Below, piece after piece: positions 5,914 through 13,419 of a DNA stretch of 14,110 nucleotides. Under the pieces are notes generated by a model, which was not told the DNA's origin, did no database searches, and saw only the letters and a list, made by a program, of their open reading frames with translations. A program made the translations under genes and the position numbers. The first letter of the stretch is position 1. Every line of letters begins with the position of its first letter. This DNA is from DASUMF01 sp040510575 (GTDB taxonomy: Bacteria; Actinomycetota; Acidimicrobiia; IMCC26256; DASPTH01), in contig JBEVIU010000073.1 of NCBI GenBank assembly GCA_040510575.1, positions 1 to 14,110 on the forward strand. Reading direction: 5' to 3'.

Positions 5914-7445
5914 AGCGTCGACGCGCCAACGCGTCGCGCGTGCATGACGACGAGCAGGGTTTGATCCTGGTCTTCGTCGTGATCATGATGGCCGTGCTGC
6001 TGGGCGTACTCGCGCTCGTCGTCGACATCGGAAACGCGCGGCAGCAGCGTCGCCAGGCCCAGACCGCGGCCGACGCGTCGGCGCTCGCGGGCGCCGAGGT
6101 GATCGAGACCTTCGGTCCCGGCTTCGACGGCTCGCCCAGCCAGTGGACCTCCGTCGTCCAGCAGGTGAAGGGGTACGCGAAGCAGAACTTCGGTGTGACC
6201 AACGCGGAGTGGGTGGGCTGCTCCGACCCCAGCGCGCTCACCTACAAGCCCGATGCCGGGAGCAGCAACTCGTGCATCTCGGCCGACTTCTCGCTGTGGT
6301 CGGCGCCGCTGCCCGGCGACCCGGTCAACACGGTGAACCGCCTTCGCGTGCGGCTCCCGCAGCGCACCATCAAGACCTTCTTCGGCGCGGTGTTGGGTGC
6401 CAACACCCTCAGCACCGGCGCCACGTCGATGGCCGCGGTCACGCGCACGTCGCGCACGATCACCAACAGCATCGACGTCACGACGCCCGGTGGTCCGTGC
6501 GCGCTCTGTGTGCTCGCGCCGAACGGGCTCGCGCTCGACGGTCAGAACGGCGACGTCACCATCACCGGTGGCGGTGTCGTCGTGAACTCGACCGCGGGCA
6601 CCGCGGCGTCGCTGAACCCGAACGGGCACGTGAAGCTGAACACGCCGGGCAACACCATCGGTGGCCCGAACGCGCCGGCGAACTTCACTGGTGGCGGCTA
6701 CTCGCCGACCCCGGTGCACAAGGATCCGGTGGCCGATCCGCTCGCCAACGTGCCGCAGTGCGGCAACGGCGGGTTGGGTGACGGCACGACCACCACCCCG
6801 CCCGCGGCGTGCCCGACCAACGTGATCAGCCAGAACGCGAAGAGTCTCGACCCGGTCGCATGTCCGATCGGCAAGACGCCCCCGTGTTTGTCGCCCGGGA
6901 TCTACTTGAAGGGCATCGAGGGCTCGCACACGCTGCTTCCCGGCGTCTACGTGCTGAAGGACGACATCACGCTCAACGGCAACGACCTGCTCCAAGGCGA
7001 CGGCGTGACGCTGTACATGGCGTGCAGCGGCTACCCGAGCCCCTGCGCGGCGAACACGGCGGGCGCCGGCATCAAGACCACGGGGAACGGCGCGCTGAAG
7101 CTCACCGCGCCGAGCACGACGGGTCACGTCTACAAGGGACTCGTGATCTTCGCCGACCGCAACAACACGGCAGTGCAGACGTTCCGCGGGAACGGCACCA
7201 ACGAGAGCGGACCCCAGAGCGGCAGCTCGGGCACCATCTACCTCAAGTCGGGGACCCTCGACCTGCGCGGGAACGGCTACACGCTCGCCAGCATGATCAT
7301 CACCAACAAATTCTCGATGAACGGAAACCCGTCGGCCGTCACCATCGCGTACGACCTCGACAAGAACTTCTACGTCGAGTCGCACCACTCCGAGACGTCG
7401 ACCACCACGGCGTACTCCTACGACGCCATCGGCCTCATCGAGTAG
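5883..7445 (+). CDS. TadG-like protein (Tad/Flp pilus-associated, PF13400-type N-terminus)
   Basis: 520 residues. ATG 5883 has GGAAG at 5869-5873 and overlaps the upstream gene by 31 bp; GTG 5940 just downstream of that gene's stop is an alternative. The N-terminus is diagnostic: EQGLILVFVVIMMAVLLGVLALVVDIGN (24-51) as a membrane span, then ARQQRRQAQTAADASALAGAE, the QxAADAxALAGA signature of putative Flp pilus assembly TadE/G-like proteins. Beyond about residue 185 the sequence is Gly/Asn/Thr-rich with short repetitive strands (ITGGGVVVNS, LNPNGHVKLN, LTLNGNDLLQ-like patterns), suggesting a beta-helical extracellular domain rather than a von Willebrand A domain (inference). No metal-binding DxSxS motif was seen. 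Probably acts with the TadE-like neighbour at the cell surface. Confidence 0.82.
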   Translation: MVHGCQVLALKRRRANASRVHDDEQGLILVFVVIMMAVLLGVLALVVDIGNARQQRRQAQTAADASALAGAEVIETFGPGFDGSPSQWTSVVQQVKGYAKQNFGVTNAEWVGCSDPSALTYKPDAGSSNSCISADFSLWSAPLPGDPVNTVNRLRVRLPQRTIKTFFGAVLGANTLSTGATSMAAVTRTSRTITNSIDVTTPGGPCALCVLAPNGLALDGQNGDVTITGGGVVVNSTAGTAASLNPNGHVKLNTPGNTIGGPNAPANFTGGGYSPTPVHKDPVADPLANVPQCGNGGLGDGTTTTPPAACPTNVISQNAKSLDPVACPIGKTPPCLSPGIYLKGIEGSHTLLPGVYVLKDDITLNGNDLLQGDGVTLYMACSGYPSPCAANTAGAGIKTTGNGALKLTAPSTTGHVYKGLVIFADRNNTAVQTFRGNGTNESGPQSGSSGTIYLKSGTLDLRGNGYTLASMIITNKFSMNGNPSAVTIAYDLDKNFYVESHHSETSTTTAYSYDAIGLIE

Positions 7446-7487
7446 GCACACCTCGGCGTGGCGCCCGGACGGCCGAAGGCTGATACC

Positions 7488-7565
7488 ATGATCCTCTCTA
7501 TGCAGCCGGACGCCCTCCTCCATTCGCAGGCGCACGCCGAGTACCGAGTACTCGTCATTCCGTAG
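7488..7565 (+). CDS. Leader peptide of branched-chain amino acid attenuator
   Basis: A 25-codon frame starts at ATG 7488, with GAAGG (7475-7479) 8 nt upstream. It begins Met-Ile-Leu-Ser-Met, carries Leu-Leu at 10-11, and ends Tyr-Arg-Val-Leu-Val-Ile-Pro before TAG 7563-7565. The four consecutive regulatory codons GTA CTC GTC ATT lie directly before the stop and code for exactly the three branched-chain amino acids. GTA and ATT are rare in this high-GC sequence. An attenuator-like hairpin starts at the last base of the stop codon and an intrinsic terminator follows, 50 bp ahead of leuB. Known ilv/leu leaders work by ribosome stalling at such codons when charged tRNA is short. An alternative start is ATG 7500: TGATACCAT (7481-7489) resembles an extended -10, which would make the transcript nearly leaderless. 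Confidence 0.72.
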   Translation: MILSMQPDALLHSQAHAEYRVLVIP

Positions 7566-7587
7566 CGAGCGCCACTCCGGCGCTCGC
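7565..7587 (+). promoter_or_regulatory. Attenuator hairpin at the leader stop codon
   Basis: GCGAGCGCC (7565-7573) pairs perfectly with GGCGCTCGC (7579-7587) around ACTCC. A ribosome stalled on the Val-Leu-Val-Ile codons would cover the 5' arm. The freed 3' arm includes CCGGCG (7577-7582), which is fully complementary to CGCCGG (7614-7619) in the terminator loop and could act as an antiterminator pairing. Confidence 0.6.
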
Positions 7588-7598
7588 TTCTCAGCCGT

Positions 7599-7639
7599 CC
7601 GACCCCTCCCACACGCCGGGATCGGGGAGGGCGGTTTTT
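7599..7639 (+). terminator. Intrinsic terminator of the leu/ilv leader
   Basis: CCCTCCC (7604-7610) pairs with GGGAGGG (7625-7631), extended past a 2-nt bulge by CCG (7599-7601) with CGG (7632-7634), and is followed by TTTTT (7635-7639). It lies between the leader peptide and leuB, so it can only serve to control entry into the operon. This is the only terminator with a true T-tract in front of a gene in this window. Confidence 0.8.
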
Positions 7640-7691
7640 CGTTGCCCACACGCAGACCAGGAATTCGCCGACCAGGAATCAGGACCACGAC

Positions 7692-8705
7692 ATGACGTAC
7701 CAGCTGGGGGTGATCGGGGGCGACGGCATCGGGCCCGAGGTGACGGCCGAGGCGGTCAAGTGCCTCGACGCTACGGGCGTCAAGTACGACGCCACCGTGT
7801 TCGACTTCGGATGGGAGCGCTACGAGCGTGACGGCACCGTCCTGCCCGACGACGATCTCGAAGCCATCCGCGCCCTCGACGCCGTGCTGTTCGGCGCGGT
7901 GGGGGCGCCAGCAGGCATGGGCTCCGGTGTCGTGGAGCGTGGGATCATCCTGCGTCTGCGCTTCGAGCTCGACCTCTTCGTGAACCTGCGGCCCTTCTCC
8001 GCTGCGCCGGATGCGCTCCACCCCGGCATCGACCTCACCGTCGTGCGCGAGAACACCGAAGGTGTCTACGCCGGTGAGGGCGGGTTCCTGCGCAAGGGCA
8101 CGCCCCACGAGGTCGCGACACAGGGTTCCGTGAACACGCGCATGGGCGTGGAGCGGTGTGTCCGCTACGCGTTCGACCTCGCCGACACGAGCGAGCGCAA
8201 GCACCTCACGCTGGTGCACAAGACGAACGTGCTCACGTTCGCCGGCGACCTCTGGCAGCGCACGTTCAACGAGGTCGCGGCCGAGTACCCCGACGTGGCG
8301 ACCGCCTACAACCACGTCGATGCCGCGTGCATCTACTTCGTCCAGGACCCGGGTCGTTACGACGTGATCGTCACGGACAACATCTTCGGCGACATCATCA
8401 CCGACCTCGGCGGTGCTGTCGCCGGTGGCATCGGGCGCTCGGCGTCGGCCAACCTCAATCCCGCGCGCACCGGGCCATCGATGTTCGAGCCGGTGCACGG
8501 CTCCGCGCCCGACATCGCGGGTACCGGCACCGCCGACCCGCGCGCCGCGATCATGTCCGTCGCGATGATGCTCGAGTTCCTGGGCGAGGCCGCCGCGGGC
8601 GAGCGAGTACGTAGCGCCGTCGACGCGTCGGACGACGTCGACGGCACCACCACCGACATCGGCACAGCCATCGCCGGGCGCATCACTGCAGCCCGCGGAG
8701 CCTGA
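7692..8705 (+). CDS. leuB: 3-isopropylmalate dehydrogenase
   Basis: 337 residues, the size of actinobacterial LeuB. It has the N-terminal GDGIGPEV, the substrate-site arginines in ILRLRFELDLFVNLRP, VRENTEGVYAG, HKTNVLTFAGDLW, the decarboxylating dehydrogenase signature NIFGDIITDLGGAVAGGIG with its metal-binding Asp residues, and EPVHGSAPDIAGTG, the NAD-binding loop. It oxidises and decarboxylates 3-isopropylmalate to 2-oxoisocaproate in leucine synthesis. In the citramalate route the same enzyme can convert 3-methylmalate to 2-oxobutyrate, which fits the presence of cimA in the operon. AGGA (7681-7684) precedes ATG 7692. It is the first structural gene behind the attenuator; ilvE starts 12 nt after its stop. 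Confidence 0.93.
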   Translation: MTYQLGVIGGDGIGPEVTAEAVKCLDATGVKYDATVFDFGWERYERDGTVLPDDDLEAIRALDAVLFGAVGAPAGMGSGVVERGIILRLRFELDLFVNLRPFSAAPDALHPGIDLTVVRENTEGVYAGEGGFLRKGTPHEVATQGSVNTRMGVERCVRYAFDLADTSERKHLTLVHKTNVLTFAGDLWQRTFNEVAAEYPDVATAYNHVDAACIYFVQDPGRYDVIVTDNIFGDIITDLGGAVAGGIGRSASANLNPARTGPSMFEPVHGSAPDIAGTGTADPRAAIMSVAMMLEFLGEAAAGERVRSAVDASDDVDGTTTDIGTAIAGRITAARGA

Positions 8706-8717
8706 GAGGGAAACGAC

Positions 8718-9635
8718 ATGCCCATCGAGAAGACCGAGAAGATCTGGATGGACGGCGAGCTCGTGCCGTGGGACGAGGCGCAGGTGCACGTCCTCACGCA
8801 CTCGTTGCACTACGGCTCGGGGGTGTTCGAGGGGATCCGCACGTACGCGACGTCGTCGGGTCCGGCGGTGTTCCGCCTCACCGACCACATCGCGCGGCTC
8901 GCCGACAGCGCCAAGCTCGTGATGATGGAGCTCCCGTACTCGGTCGACGAGCTCGTCGACGCGTGCAAGCTCACCGTTCGCGAGAGCGGACTCGACTCCT
9001 GTTACGTGCGTCCGATTGCGTTCCTCGGGTACGGCGAGATGGGGCTCAACCCCCTGCCGTGCACGGTGAACGTGTCGATCGCAGTGTGGCCGTGGGGTGC
9101 GTACCTCGGCGAGGAGAGCCTGGCGCACGGCGTGCGCATGAAGATCTCCTCGTGGAAGCGCATGGATCCGAACATCAACCCGATCGCCGCGAAGGGAACG
9201 GGGATCTACATCAACTCGAGCCTGGCCAAGGTCGAGGCGGTGCACGCCGGCTACGACGAGGCGATCCTGCTCAACAACCAGGGCTACGTCGCCGAGTGCA
9301 CGGGCGAGAACCTCTTCGTCGTGAAGCACGGCGTGCTCAAGACCCCGCCGCTCTCCAGCGGCGCGCTCGAGGGCATCACCCGCGACTCGATCATGACCAT
9401 CGCGCGCGACCTCGGGTACACGGTGGTGGAAGAGCAGATGCTGCGTCACGACCTCTACCTCGCCGATGAGGCGTTCCTCACCGGCACTGCAGCGGAGATC
9501 GTGCCGATCCGCTCGGTCGACGACCGCGTGATCGGCGACCCGGGGGAGATGACGCGCAAGCTCCAGGAGACCTACAACGCCGCGGTGCGCGGTCAAGTCG
9601 AGCAGTACAGGGACTGGTGTGAAGATGTCGGTTGA
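8718..9635 (+). CDS. ilvE: Branched-chain amino acid aminotransferase
   Basis: 305 residues, class IV PLP-dependent fold. HYGSGVFEGIRTY (31-43) is the substrate-side signature, Lys159 in PIAAKGTGIY is the PLP Schiff-base lysine, and GYVAECTGENLFVVKHGVLKTPP is the family signature containing the PLP-contacting Glu. EGITRDSIMTIARDLGYTVVEE and LTGTAAEIVPIRSVD complete the cofactor site. It transfers the amino group between glutamate and the 2-oxo acids of Leu, Ile and Val, the last step of their synthesis. GAGAGGG (8704-8710) lies 7 nt from ATG 8718. It overlaps the start of cimA, so translation is coupled. D-amino acid transaminase or aminodeoxychorismate lyase are class relatives, but the motifs and operon favour IlvE. 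Confidence 0.93.
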   Translation: MPIEKTEKIWMDGELVPWDEAQVHVLTHSLHYGSGVFEGIRTYATSSGPAVFRLTDHIARLADSAKLVMMELPYSVDELVDACKLTVRESGLDSCYVRPIAFLGYGEMGLNPLPCTVNVSIAVWPWGAYLGEESLAHGVRMKISSWKRMDPNINPIAAKGTGIYINSSLAKVEAVHAGYDEAILLNNQGYVAECTGENLFVVKHGVLKTPPLSSGALEGITRDSIMTIARDLGYTVVEEQMLRHDLYLADEAFLTGTAAEIVPIRSVDDRVIGDPGEMTRKLQETYNAAVRGQVEQYRDWCEDVG

Positions 9636-11271
9636 ACCAGTAGTTGCAACTCGAGGCGCGCGTTGGCCCACGCGGGTCGAGATCTACGACACGACCCTGC
9701 GCGACGGCAGTCAGCTCGAGGGGATCTCGCTCACCGTCGACGACAAGTTGCGGATCGCCGAGCAACTCGACTGGCTCGGCGTCGACTTCATCGAGGCGGG
9801 CTGGCCGGGCGCCAATCCGAAGGACGACGAGTTCTTCCGGCGCGCGCCGAGCGAGCTCGTGCTCGACCACTCGATCCTGGTGGCCTTCGGCTCGACGCGG
9901 CGGGTGAAGGGAAAGGTCGACTCCGACGACACCTTGCGACACCTGCTCGAAGCGAACACGTCGACCGTGTGCATCGTCGGCAAGTCTTGGGACTACCACG
10001 TGCTGGAGGCGTTGCAGACGACGCTCGACGAAGGCGTCGCCATGGTCGCCGACTCCGTCGCCTTCCTGACCGCTGAAGGGCGCGACGTGTTCTACGACGC
10101 GGAGCACTTCTTCGACGGGTACCGGCGCAACCCGGAGTTCGGCCTGCGCGTGCTCGAGGGCGCAGCGTTGGCGGGGGCGACCCGGCTCGTGTTGTGCGAC
10201 ACCAATGGCGGCACGCTGCCCGACGAGGTCGAGCGCATCGTGGCTGAGGTGGTCGATTACTTCGGCAATGACGCCGTCGCGAACGGCGGCCGGCTCGGCG
10301 TGGCCGTGCACCTGCACGACGACGCCGGCACCGGGGTGGCGAACGCGCTCGCAGGCGTACGTGGCGGCGCGATGCAGGTGCAGGGCACGATCAACGGCTA
10401 CGGCGAGCGCACCGGCAACTGCAACCTCACCACGATCATCCCGAACCTCAGCTTGAAGATGGGGATCGACACGATCCCGGCCGATCGGCTGGAACGCCTC
10501 ACGCCGGTCGCGCATCACGTCGCCGAGCTGGTGAACATGAGCCTCAACCCGCAAGCGGCGTACGTGGGTGGATCGGCGTTCGCGCACAAGGCCGGGTTGC
10601 ACGTGAGTGCGATCGCGAAGCGGCCCGACGCGTACGAGCACGTCGCCCCCGACTCGGTCGGCAACGGCACGCGGTTCGTGGTGTCGGAGCTCGCGGGCAA
10701 GAGCACCCTCACCATGAAGGCGCGCGAGCTCGGGCTCGAGCTCGACGGCCCCCAACTCAACGACCTCGTCGACACCCTCAAGCGGATGGAGCACGAGGGC
10801 TACCACTTCGAGGTGGCCGACGCGTCGCTCGAGCTCCTGATGCGGCGCGCCGGCGGCTGGGAGCAGTCCTGGTTCGAGGTGGAGTCGTTCCGGGTGATCA
10901 CCGACGACGAGGATCCCGCGACCAGCTCGGGCATCACCACCGAGGCGACGATCAAGGTGCACGTCGGCGGTGAGCGCACCATCGCGACCGCCGAAGGGAA
11001 TGGTCCGGTCAACGCCCTCGACACCGCGCTCCGCACTGCGATCGGCGACCGGTTCCCGGCGCTCGACCAGGTGCACCTCACCGACTACAAGGTGCGGGTG
11101 CTCGACACCGCAAAGGGCACCGGGGCGGTCACGCGGGTGCTGGTCGACTCCACCAACGGCGATCGCACGTGGACCACCATCGGCGTCAGCGAGAACATCA
11201 TCGAGGCCTCGTGGCAGGCGTTGTTCGATTCACTGGTCTACGGCTTGCTCCAAGCCGAGGCGGGGAAGTAG
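9619..11271 (+). CDS. cimA: (R)-citramalate synthase
   Basis: About 550 residues. The catalytic TIM barrel opens with YDTTLRDGSQLEGISL (23-38), the metal- and acyl-CoA-site signature of the 2-isopropylmalate synthase superfamily. GVDFIEAGWPGANPKDDEFF, CDTNGGTLP, HLHDDAGTGVANALAGVRGGA (the metal-binding HxH at 231-233) and QGTINGYGERTGNCNL follow the citramalate synthase subfamily rather than LeuA. The last 130 residues form a LeuA-type regulatory domain, the usual site of isoleucine feedback. It condenses pyruvate and acetyl-CoA to (R)-citramalate, giving 2-oxobutyrate for isoleucine without threonine. GTG 9619 is favoured by AGGGA (9609-9613); ATG 9625 is nearly as likely. It overlaps ilvE by up to 17 bp. 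A homocitrate or isopropylmalate synthase role is less likely. Confidence 0.9.
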   Translation: MKMSVEPVVATRGARWPTRVEIYDTTLRDGSQLEGISLTVDDKLRIAEQLDWLGVDFIEAGWPGANPKDDEFFRRAPSELVLDHSILVAFGSTRRVKGKVDSDDTLRHLLEANTSTVCIVGKSWDYHVLEALQTTLDEGVAMVADSVAFLTAEGRDVFYDAEHFFDGYRRNPEFGLRVLEGAALAGATRLVLCDTNGGTLPDEVERIVAEVVDYFGNDAVANGGRLGVAVHLHDDAGTGVANALAGVRGGAMQVQGTINGYGERTGNCNLTTIIPNLSLKMGIDTIPADRLERLTPVAHHVAELVNMSLNPQAAYVGGSAFAHKAGLHVSAIAKRPDAYEHVAPDSVGNGTRFVVSELAGKSTLTMKARELGLELDGPQLNDLVDTLKRMEHEGYHFEVADASLELLMRRAGGWEQSWFEVESFRVITDDEDPATSSGITTEATIKVHVGGERTIATAEGNGPVNALDTALRTAIGDRFPALDQVHLTDYKVRVLDTAKGTGAVTRVLVDSTNGDRTWTTIGVSENIIEASWQALFDSLVYGLLQAEAGK

Positions 11272-11280
11272 CAACCGACC

Positions 11281-11817
11281 ATGCCCACCGACCCGTTCGT
11301 CGCCCCGACCCTCGACGACCACCCCCGGCAGGAGCCCAACCTGGCGCCTGGTGTGCGGCTGCCGGCCGCGCGCGCGTGGGTGGCCGACCGACCCGGTGAC
11401 CTCGCGACGGGGCAGCCCGAGGGCGCGCTGTTCGGCCGGCCGGGACCCAACATCGGGTACGCCGTCGCGCTCGCGCATCGGCTCCGGGACCGCCTCGACC
11501 TCGGCGCCCACGAGTCGGGCGACGACGCCCTCGCGGTGGTGGCCGAGCTCGCGATGAAGCGGGCGGCCTCCTTCGGGCGCGCACCAGTGATCACCGATGT
11601 CGAGATCGCGGCCACCCTGCTGGGATACGACGGTGAGGTCGACGCCGGGTTCGTCGCGTGGCGGATCGCCGCCGTGCACGGGGTGTCGCACGAATACCAG
11701 GCGCGTCGAGCGATGGTCGACGGCGTACCGGTCGCCGTGCTGCGCACGCCACCGAAGACGACCGCGCTGCTCGGCGAGGTTCGCGACGACCTGCGCACCT
11801 CGGTCGACGCCGCCTGA
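11281..11817 (+). CDS. Hypothetical protein of 178 residues between cimA and gltX
   Basis: No family is recognised. The frame opens at ATG 11281, 9 nt after the cimA stop, with GGGGAAG at 11262-11268 (12 nt away, rather far). Coding quality matches the neighbours, with strong G/C in third positions. The N-terminal 60 residues are Pro/Gly/Ala-rich (DDHPRQEPNLAPGVRLP, GDLATGQPEG). The rest is predicted alpha-helical, with AVALAHRLRDRLDLG, DDALAVVAELAMKRAASFGR, VITDVEIAATLLGY and VAWRIAAVHGVSHEYQARRAM. No signal peptide, membrane span, cysteine pair or obvious catalytic motif is seen, so it is probably cytosolic. Likely co-transcribed with the leuB operon. Position gives no clear hint of function; a clade-specific conserved protein is my best description. 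Confidence 0.7.
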   Translation: MPTDPFVAPTLDDHPRQEPNLAPGVRLPAARAWVADRPGDLATGQPEGALFGRPGPNIGYAVALAHRLRDRLDLGAHESGDDALAVVAELAMKRAASFGRAPVITDVEIAATLLGYDGEVDAGFVAWRIAAVHGVSHEYQARRAMVDGVPVAVLRTPPKTTALLGEVRDDLRTSVDAA

Positions 11818-11831
11818 GCCGTTCCTAGACT
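11804..11831 (+). promoter_or_regulatory. Probable promoter of gltX giving a leaderless mRNA
   Basis: TAGACT (11826-11831) fits a -10 box (TAnnnT). TCGACG (11804-11809) is a possible -35 with a 16-nt spacer, similar to TCGACA used at 949. ATG 11840 begins only 8 nt after the -10 box, where transcription should start, and no Shine-Dalgarno is present. Leaderless mRNAs are common in Actinobacteria. Confidence 0.45.
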
Positions 11832-11839
11832 TCCGACCC

Positions 11840-13294
11840 ATGGCAACGATTCGCGTCCGCTATTCGCCCGCGCCGTCGGGCGAGCTCCACGTGGGCAGCG
11901 TGAGCACCGCGTTGTTCAACTGGTTGTTCGCGCGGCACCGGGCGGGGCTCGGTGACGACGCCACCTTCGTGTTGCGTATCGAGGACACCGACCGTTCCCG
12001 CACACGCGAGGAGTGGATCGACGGCATCCAGGAGACGCTGGGCTGGCTCGGGATCGACTGGGACGAAGGACCGTTCCGTCAGAGCGAGCGCTTCGAGCGG
12101 TACGCCGAGGCCGCGCGACGCCTCGTCGCCGAGGGGCGCGCCTACGAGTGCTTCTGCACCGAGGACGACGTGAAGGCGCGGAACGCGACCGGCACCGTGG
12201 CGGGGCGCACTCCCGGCTACGACGGCCACTGTCGCGACCTCGACGAGGCGGCACGCGAGGCGCAGCGCGCCGAGGGACGCACGTCGGTGGTGCGCTTCCG
12301 CACGCCCGACGAGGGCGCGAGCACCTTCGTCGACCTGATCCGTGGCGACGTGTCGGTGGAGTGGGTGAACATCCACGACTTCGTGATCCTGCGCTCCGAC
12401 GGTTCGCCGATCTTCTTCCTCGCCAATGCCCTCGACGACATCGACCAGGCGATCACGCACGTAATCCGCGGCGAGGATCTCATCGACACGACTCACCGCG
12501 TGCTCGCGCTGCGCCGGGCATTGGGGGAAGCCGAGCAGCCGGTGTACGCGCACCTGCCGCTGATCCTCGCGGCCGACCGCTCGAAGTTGTCGAAGCGCCA
12601 CGGCGCGGTCGCGGTCGAGGAGTTCCGCTCGCGCGGCTATCTCCCCGAAGCGATCATCAACTACCTCGCCCTGATGGGCTGGTCTCCAGGCGACGACGCA
12701 GGCGAGATCCTCTCGACCGACGAGCTCGCGGGACTGTTCGAGCTCGAGAAGGTCACCCACGCGTCGGCGGTCTTCGACGAGAAGAAGCTCGAGTGGATGA
12801 ACGGCGAGTGGATGCGCCGCCTCGACACCGCCGAGCTCGGCGCCCGCATCGAGCCCGAGGTGCGAGCACGGTTCGGCGACCGCTTCAACGCCGCGGTCTT
12901 CGCCCACGCGGTCGCCATCGGCCAGGAGCGCTCGTCGACGCTCGTGCAGCTCGTCGAGCAGATGACGTGTCTCTTCGTGGCCGAAGACGACTTCTCGATC
13001 GACGACGACGCGTGGGCGCGACTCGTTTCGGTCGAGCGGGTCGGCGAGGTGCTCGACGCGGTGACCGCACACGTCGACCGCTGCGAGTGGACGGTCGAAG
13101 GCATCAACCTCGTCGGCGTGATCAAGGACCTCGGCCTCAAGCCCGGGAAGGTGATGGCCGCGGTGTACGTCGCGATCGAAGGACGCGCGCAGGGGCTCCC
13201 GGTGTTCGACGCGATCTGGCTCATCGGCCGGGAGCGCGCGCTGGTGCGGCTCCGCGCCGCCCGTGATCGACTCGGCCGCGATCTTCCGGTCTGA
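11840..13294 (+). CDS. gltX: Glutamyl-tRNA synthetase
   Basis: 484 residues, typical for bacterial GluRS. ATG 11840 starts directly into the Rossmann fold (ATIRVRYSPAPSGELHVGSV) with the class I HIGH-type motif HVGS at 17-20. FVLRIEDTDRSR is the glutamate-binding segment and KLSKRHG (249-255) the KMSKS-type motif. ECFC (103-106) with His130-Cys131 looks like the small zinc-binding insertion of GluRS. The helical anticodon-binding domain follows from about 320 (KKLEWMNGEWMRR). The frame is open upstream of the ATG, but that part overlaps the previous gene and has no synthetase homology. It charges tRNA-Glu, and tRNA-Gln too if it is of the non-discriminating type that works with GatCAB; sequence alone does not settle this. 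Genes for both tRNAs follow immediately. Confidence 0.95.
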   Translation: MATIRVRYSPAPSGELHVGSVSTALFNWLFARHRAGLGDDATFVLRIEDTDRSRTREEWIDGIQETLGWLGIDWDEGPFRQSERFERYAEAARRLVAEGRAYECFCTEDDVKARNATGTVAGRTPGYDGHCRDLDEAAREAQRAEGRTSVVRFRTPDEGASTFVDLIRGDVSVEWVNIHDFVILRSDGSPIFFLANALDDIDQAITHVIRGEDLIDTTHRVLALRRALGEAEQPVYAHLPLILAADRSKLSKRHGAVAVEEFRSRGYLPEAIINYLALMGWSPGDDAGEILSTDELAGLFELEKVTHASAVFDEKKLEWMNGEWMRRLDTAELGARIEPEVRARFGDRFNAAVFAHAVAIGQERSSTLVQLVEQMTCLFVAEDDFSIDDDAWARLVSVERVGEVLDAVTAHVDRCEWTVEGINLVGVIKDLGLKPGKVMAAVYVAIEGRAQGLPVFDAIWLIGRERALVRLRAARDRLGRDLPV

Positions 13295-13328
13295 GGCCAC
13301 GACTCCGGGTCGGTTCCCCTCGATCCGC

Positions 13329-13334
13329 TAGTCT
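13329..13334 (+). promoter_or_regulatory. Possible -10 box for the tRNA pair
   Basis: TAGTCT (13329-13334) matches TAnnnT and lies 13 nt before the tRNA-Gln start, similar to TAGACT in front of gltX. No good -35 is visible 16-18 nt upstream, so this is tentative; the tRNAs could also be read through from gltX. Confidence 0.35.
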
Positions 13335-13347
13335 GGGACGTCACCTT

Positions 13348-13419
13348 TCGGGGGTGGTGTAATCGGCAACACAGCAGGTTCTGGTCCTGCCTTTGGGGGT
13401 TCGAGTCCTCCCCCCCGAG
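13348..13419 (+). tRNA. tRNA-Gln (anticodon CUG)
   Basis: A 72-nt cloverleaf: acceptor TCGGGGG (13348-13354) with CCCCCGA (13412-13418), discriminator G13419, D-arm GGTGTAATCGGCAACAC, anticodon stem GCAGG/CCTGC with loop TTCTGGT and anticodon CTG at 13381-13383, and T-arm GGGGG/CCTCC (one G-U) around TTCGAGT. The U1-A72 pair is a bacterial tRNA-Gln feature. CCA is not encoded; CAC follows, so CCA must be added by nucleotidyltransferase. Confidence 0.93.

Noticed and set aside
5544..9671. A very long minus-strand open frame of over 1300 codons
   Set aside because: It lies antisense to TadG, leuB and ilvE and is rich in Arg/Val/His-Asp strings with no domain; it is a by-product of high-GC codon use on the opposite strand.
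11825..13300. Long minus-strand frame opposite gltX
   Set aside because: Antisense shadow of an unambiguous glutamyl-tRNA synthetase; no recognisable motifs.
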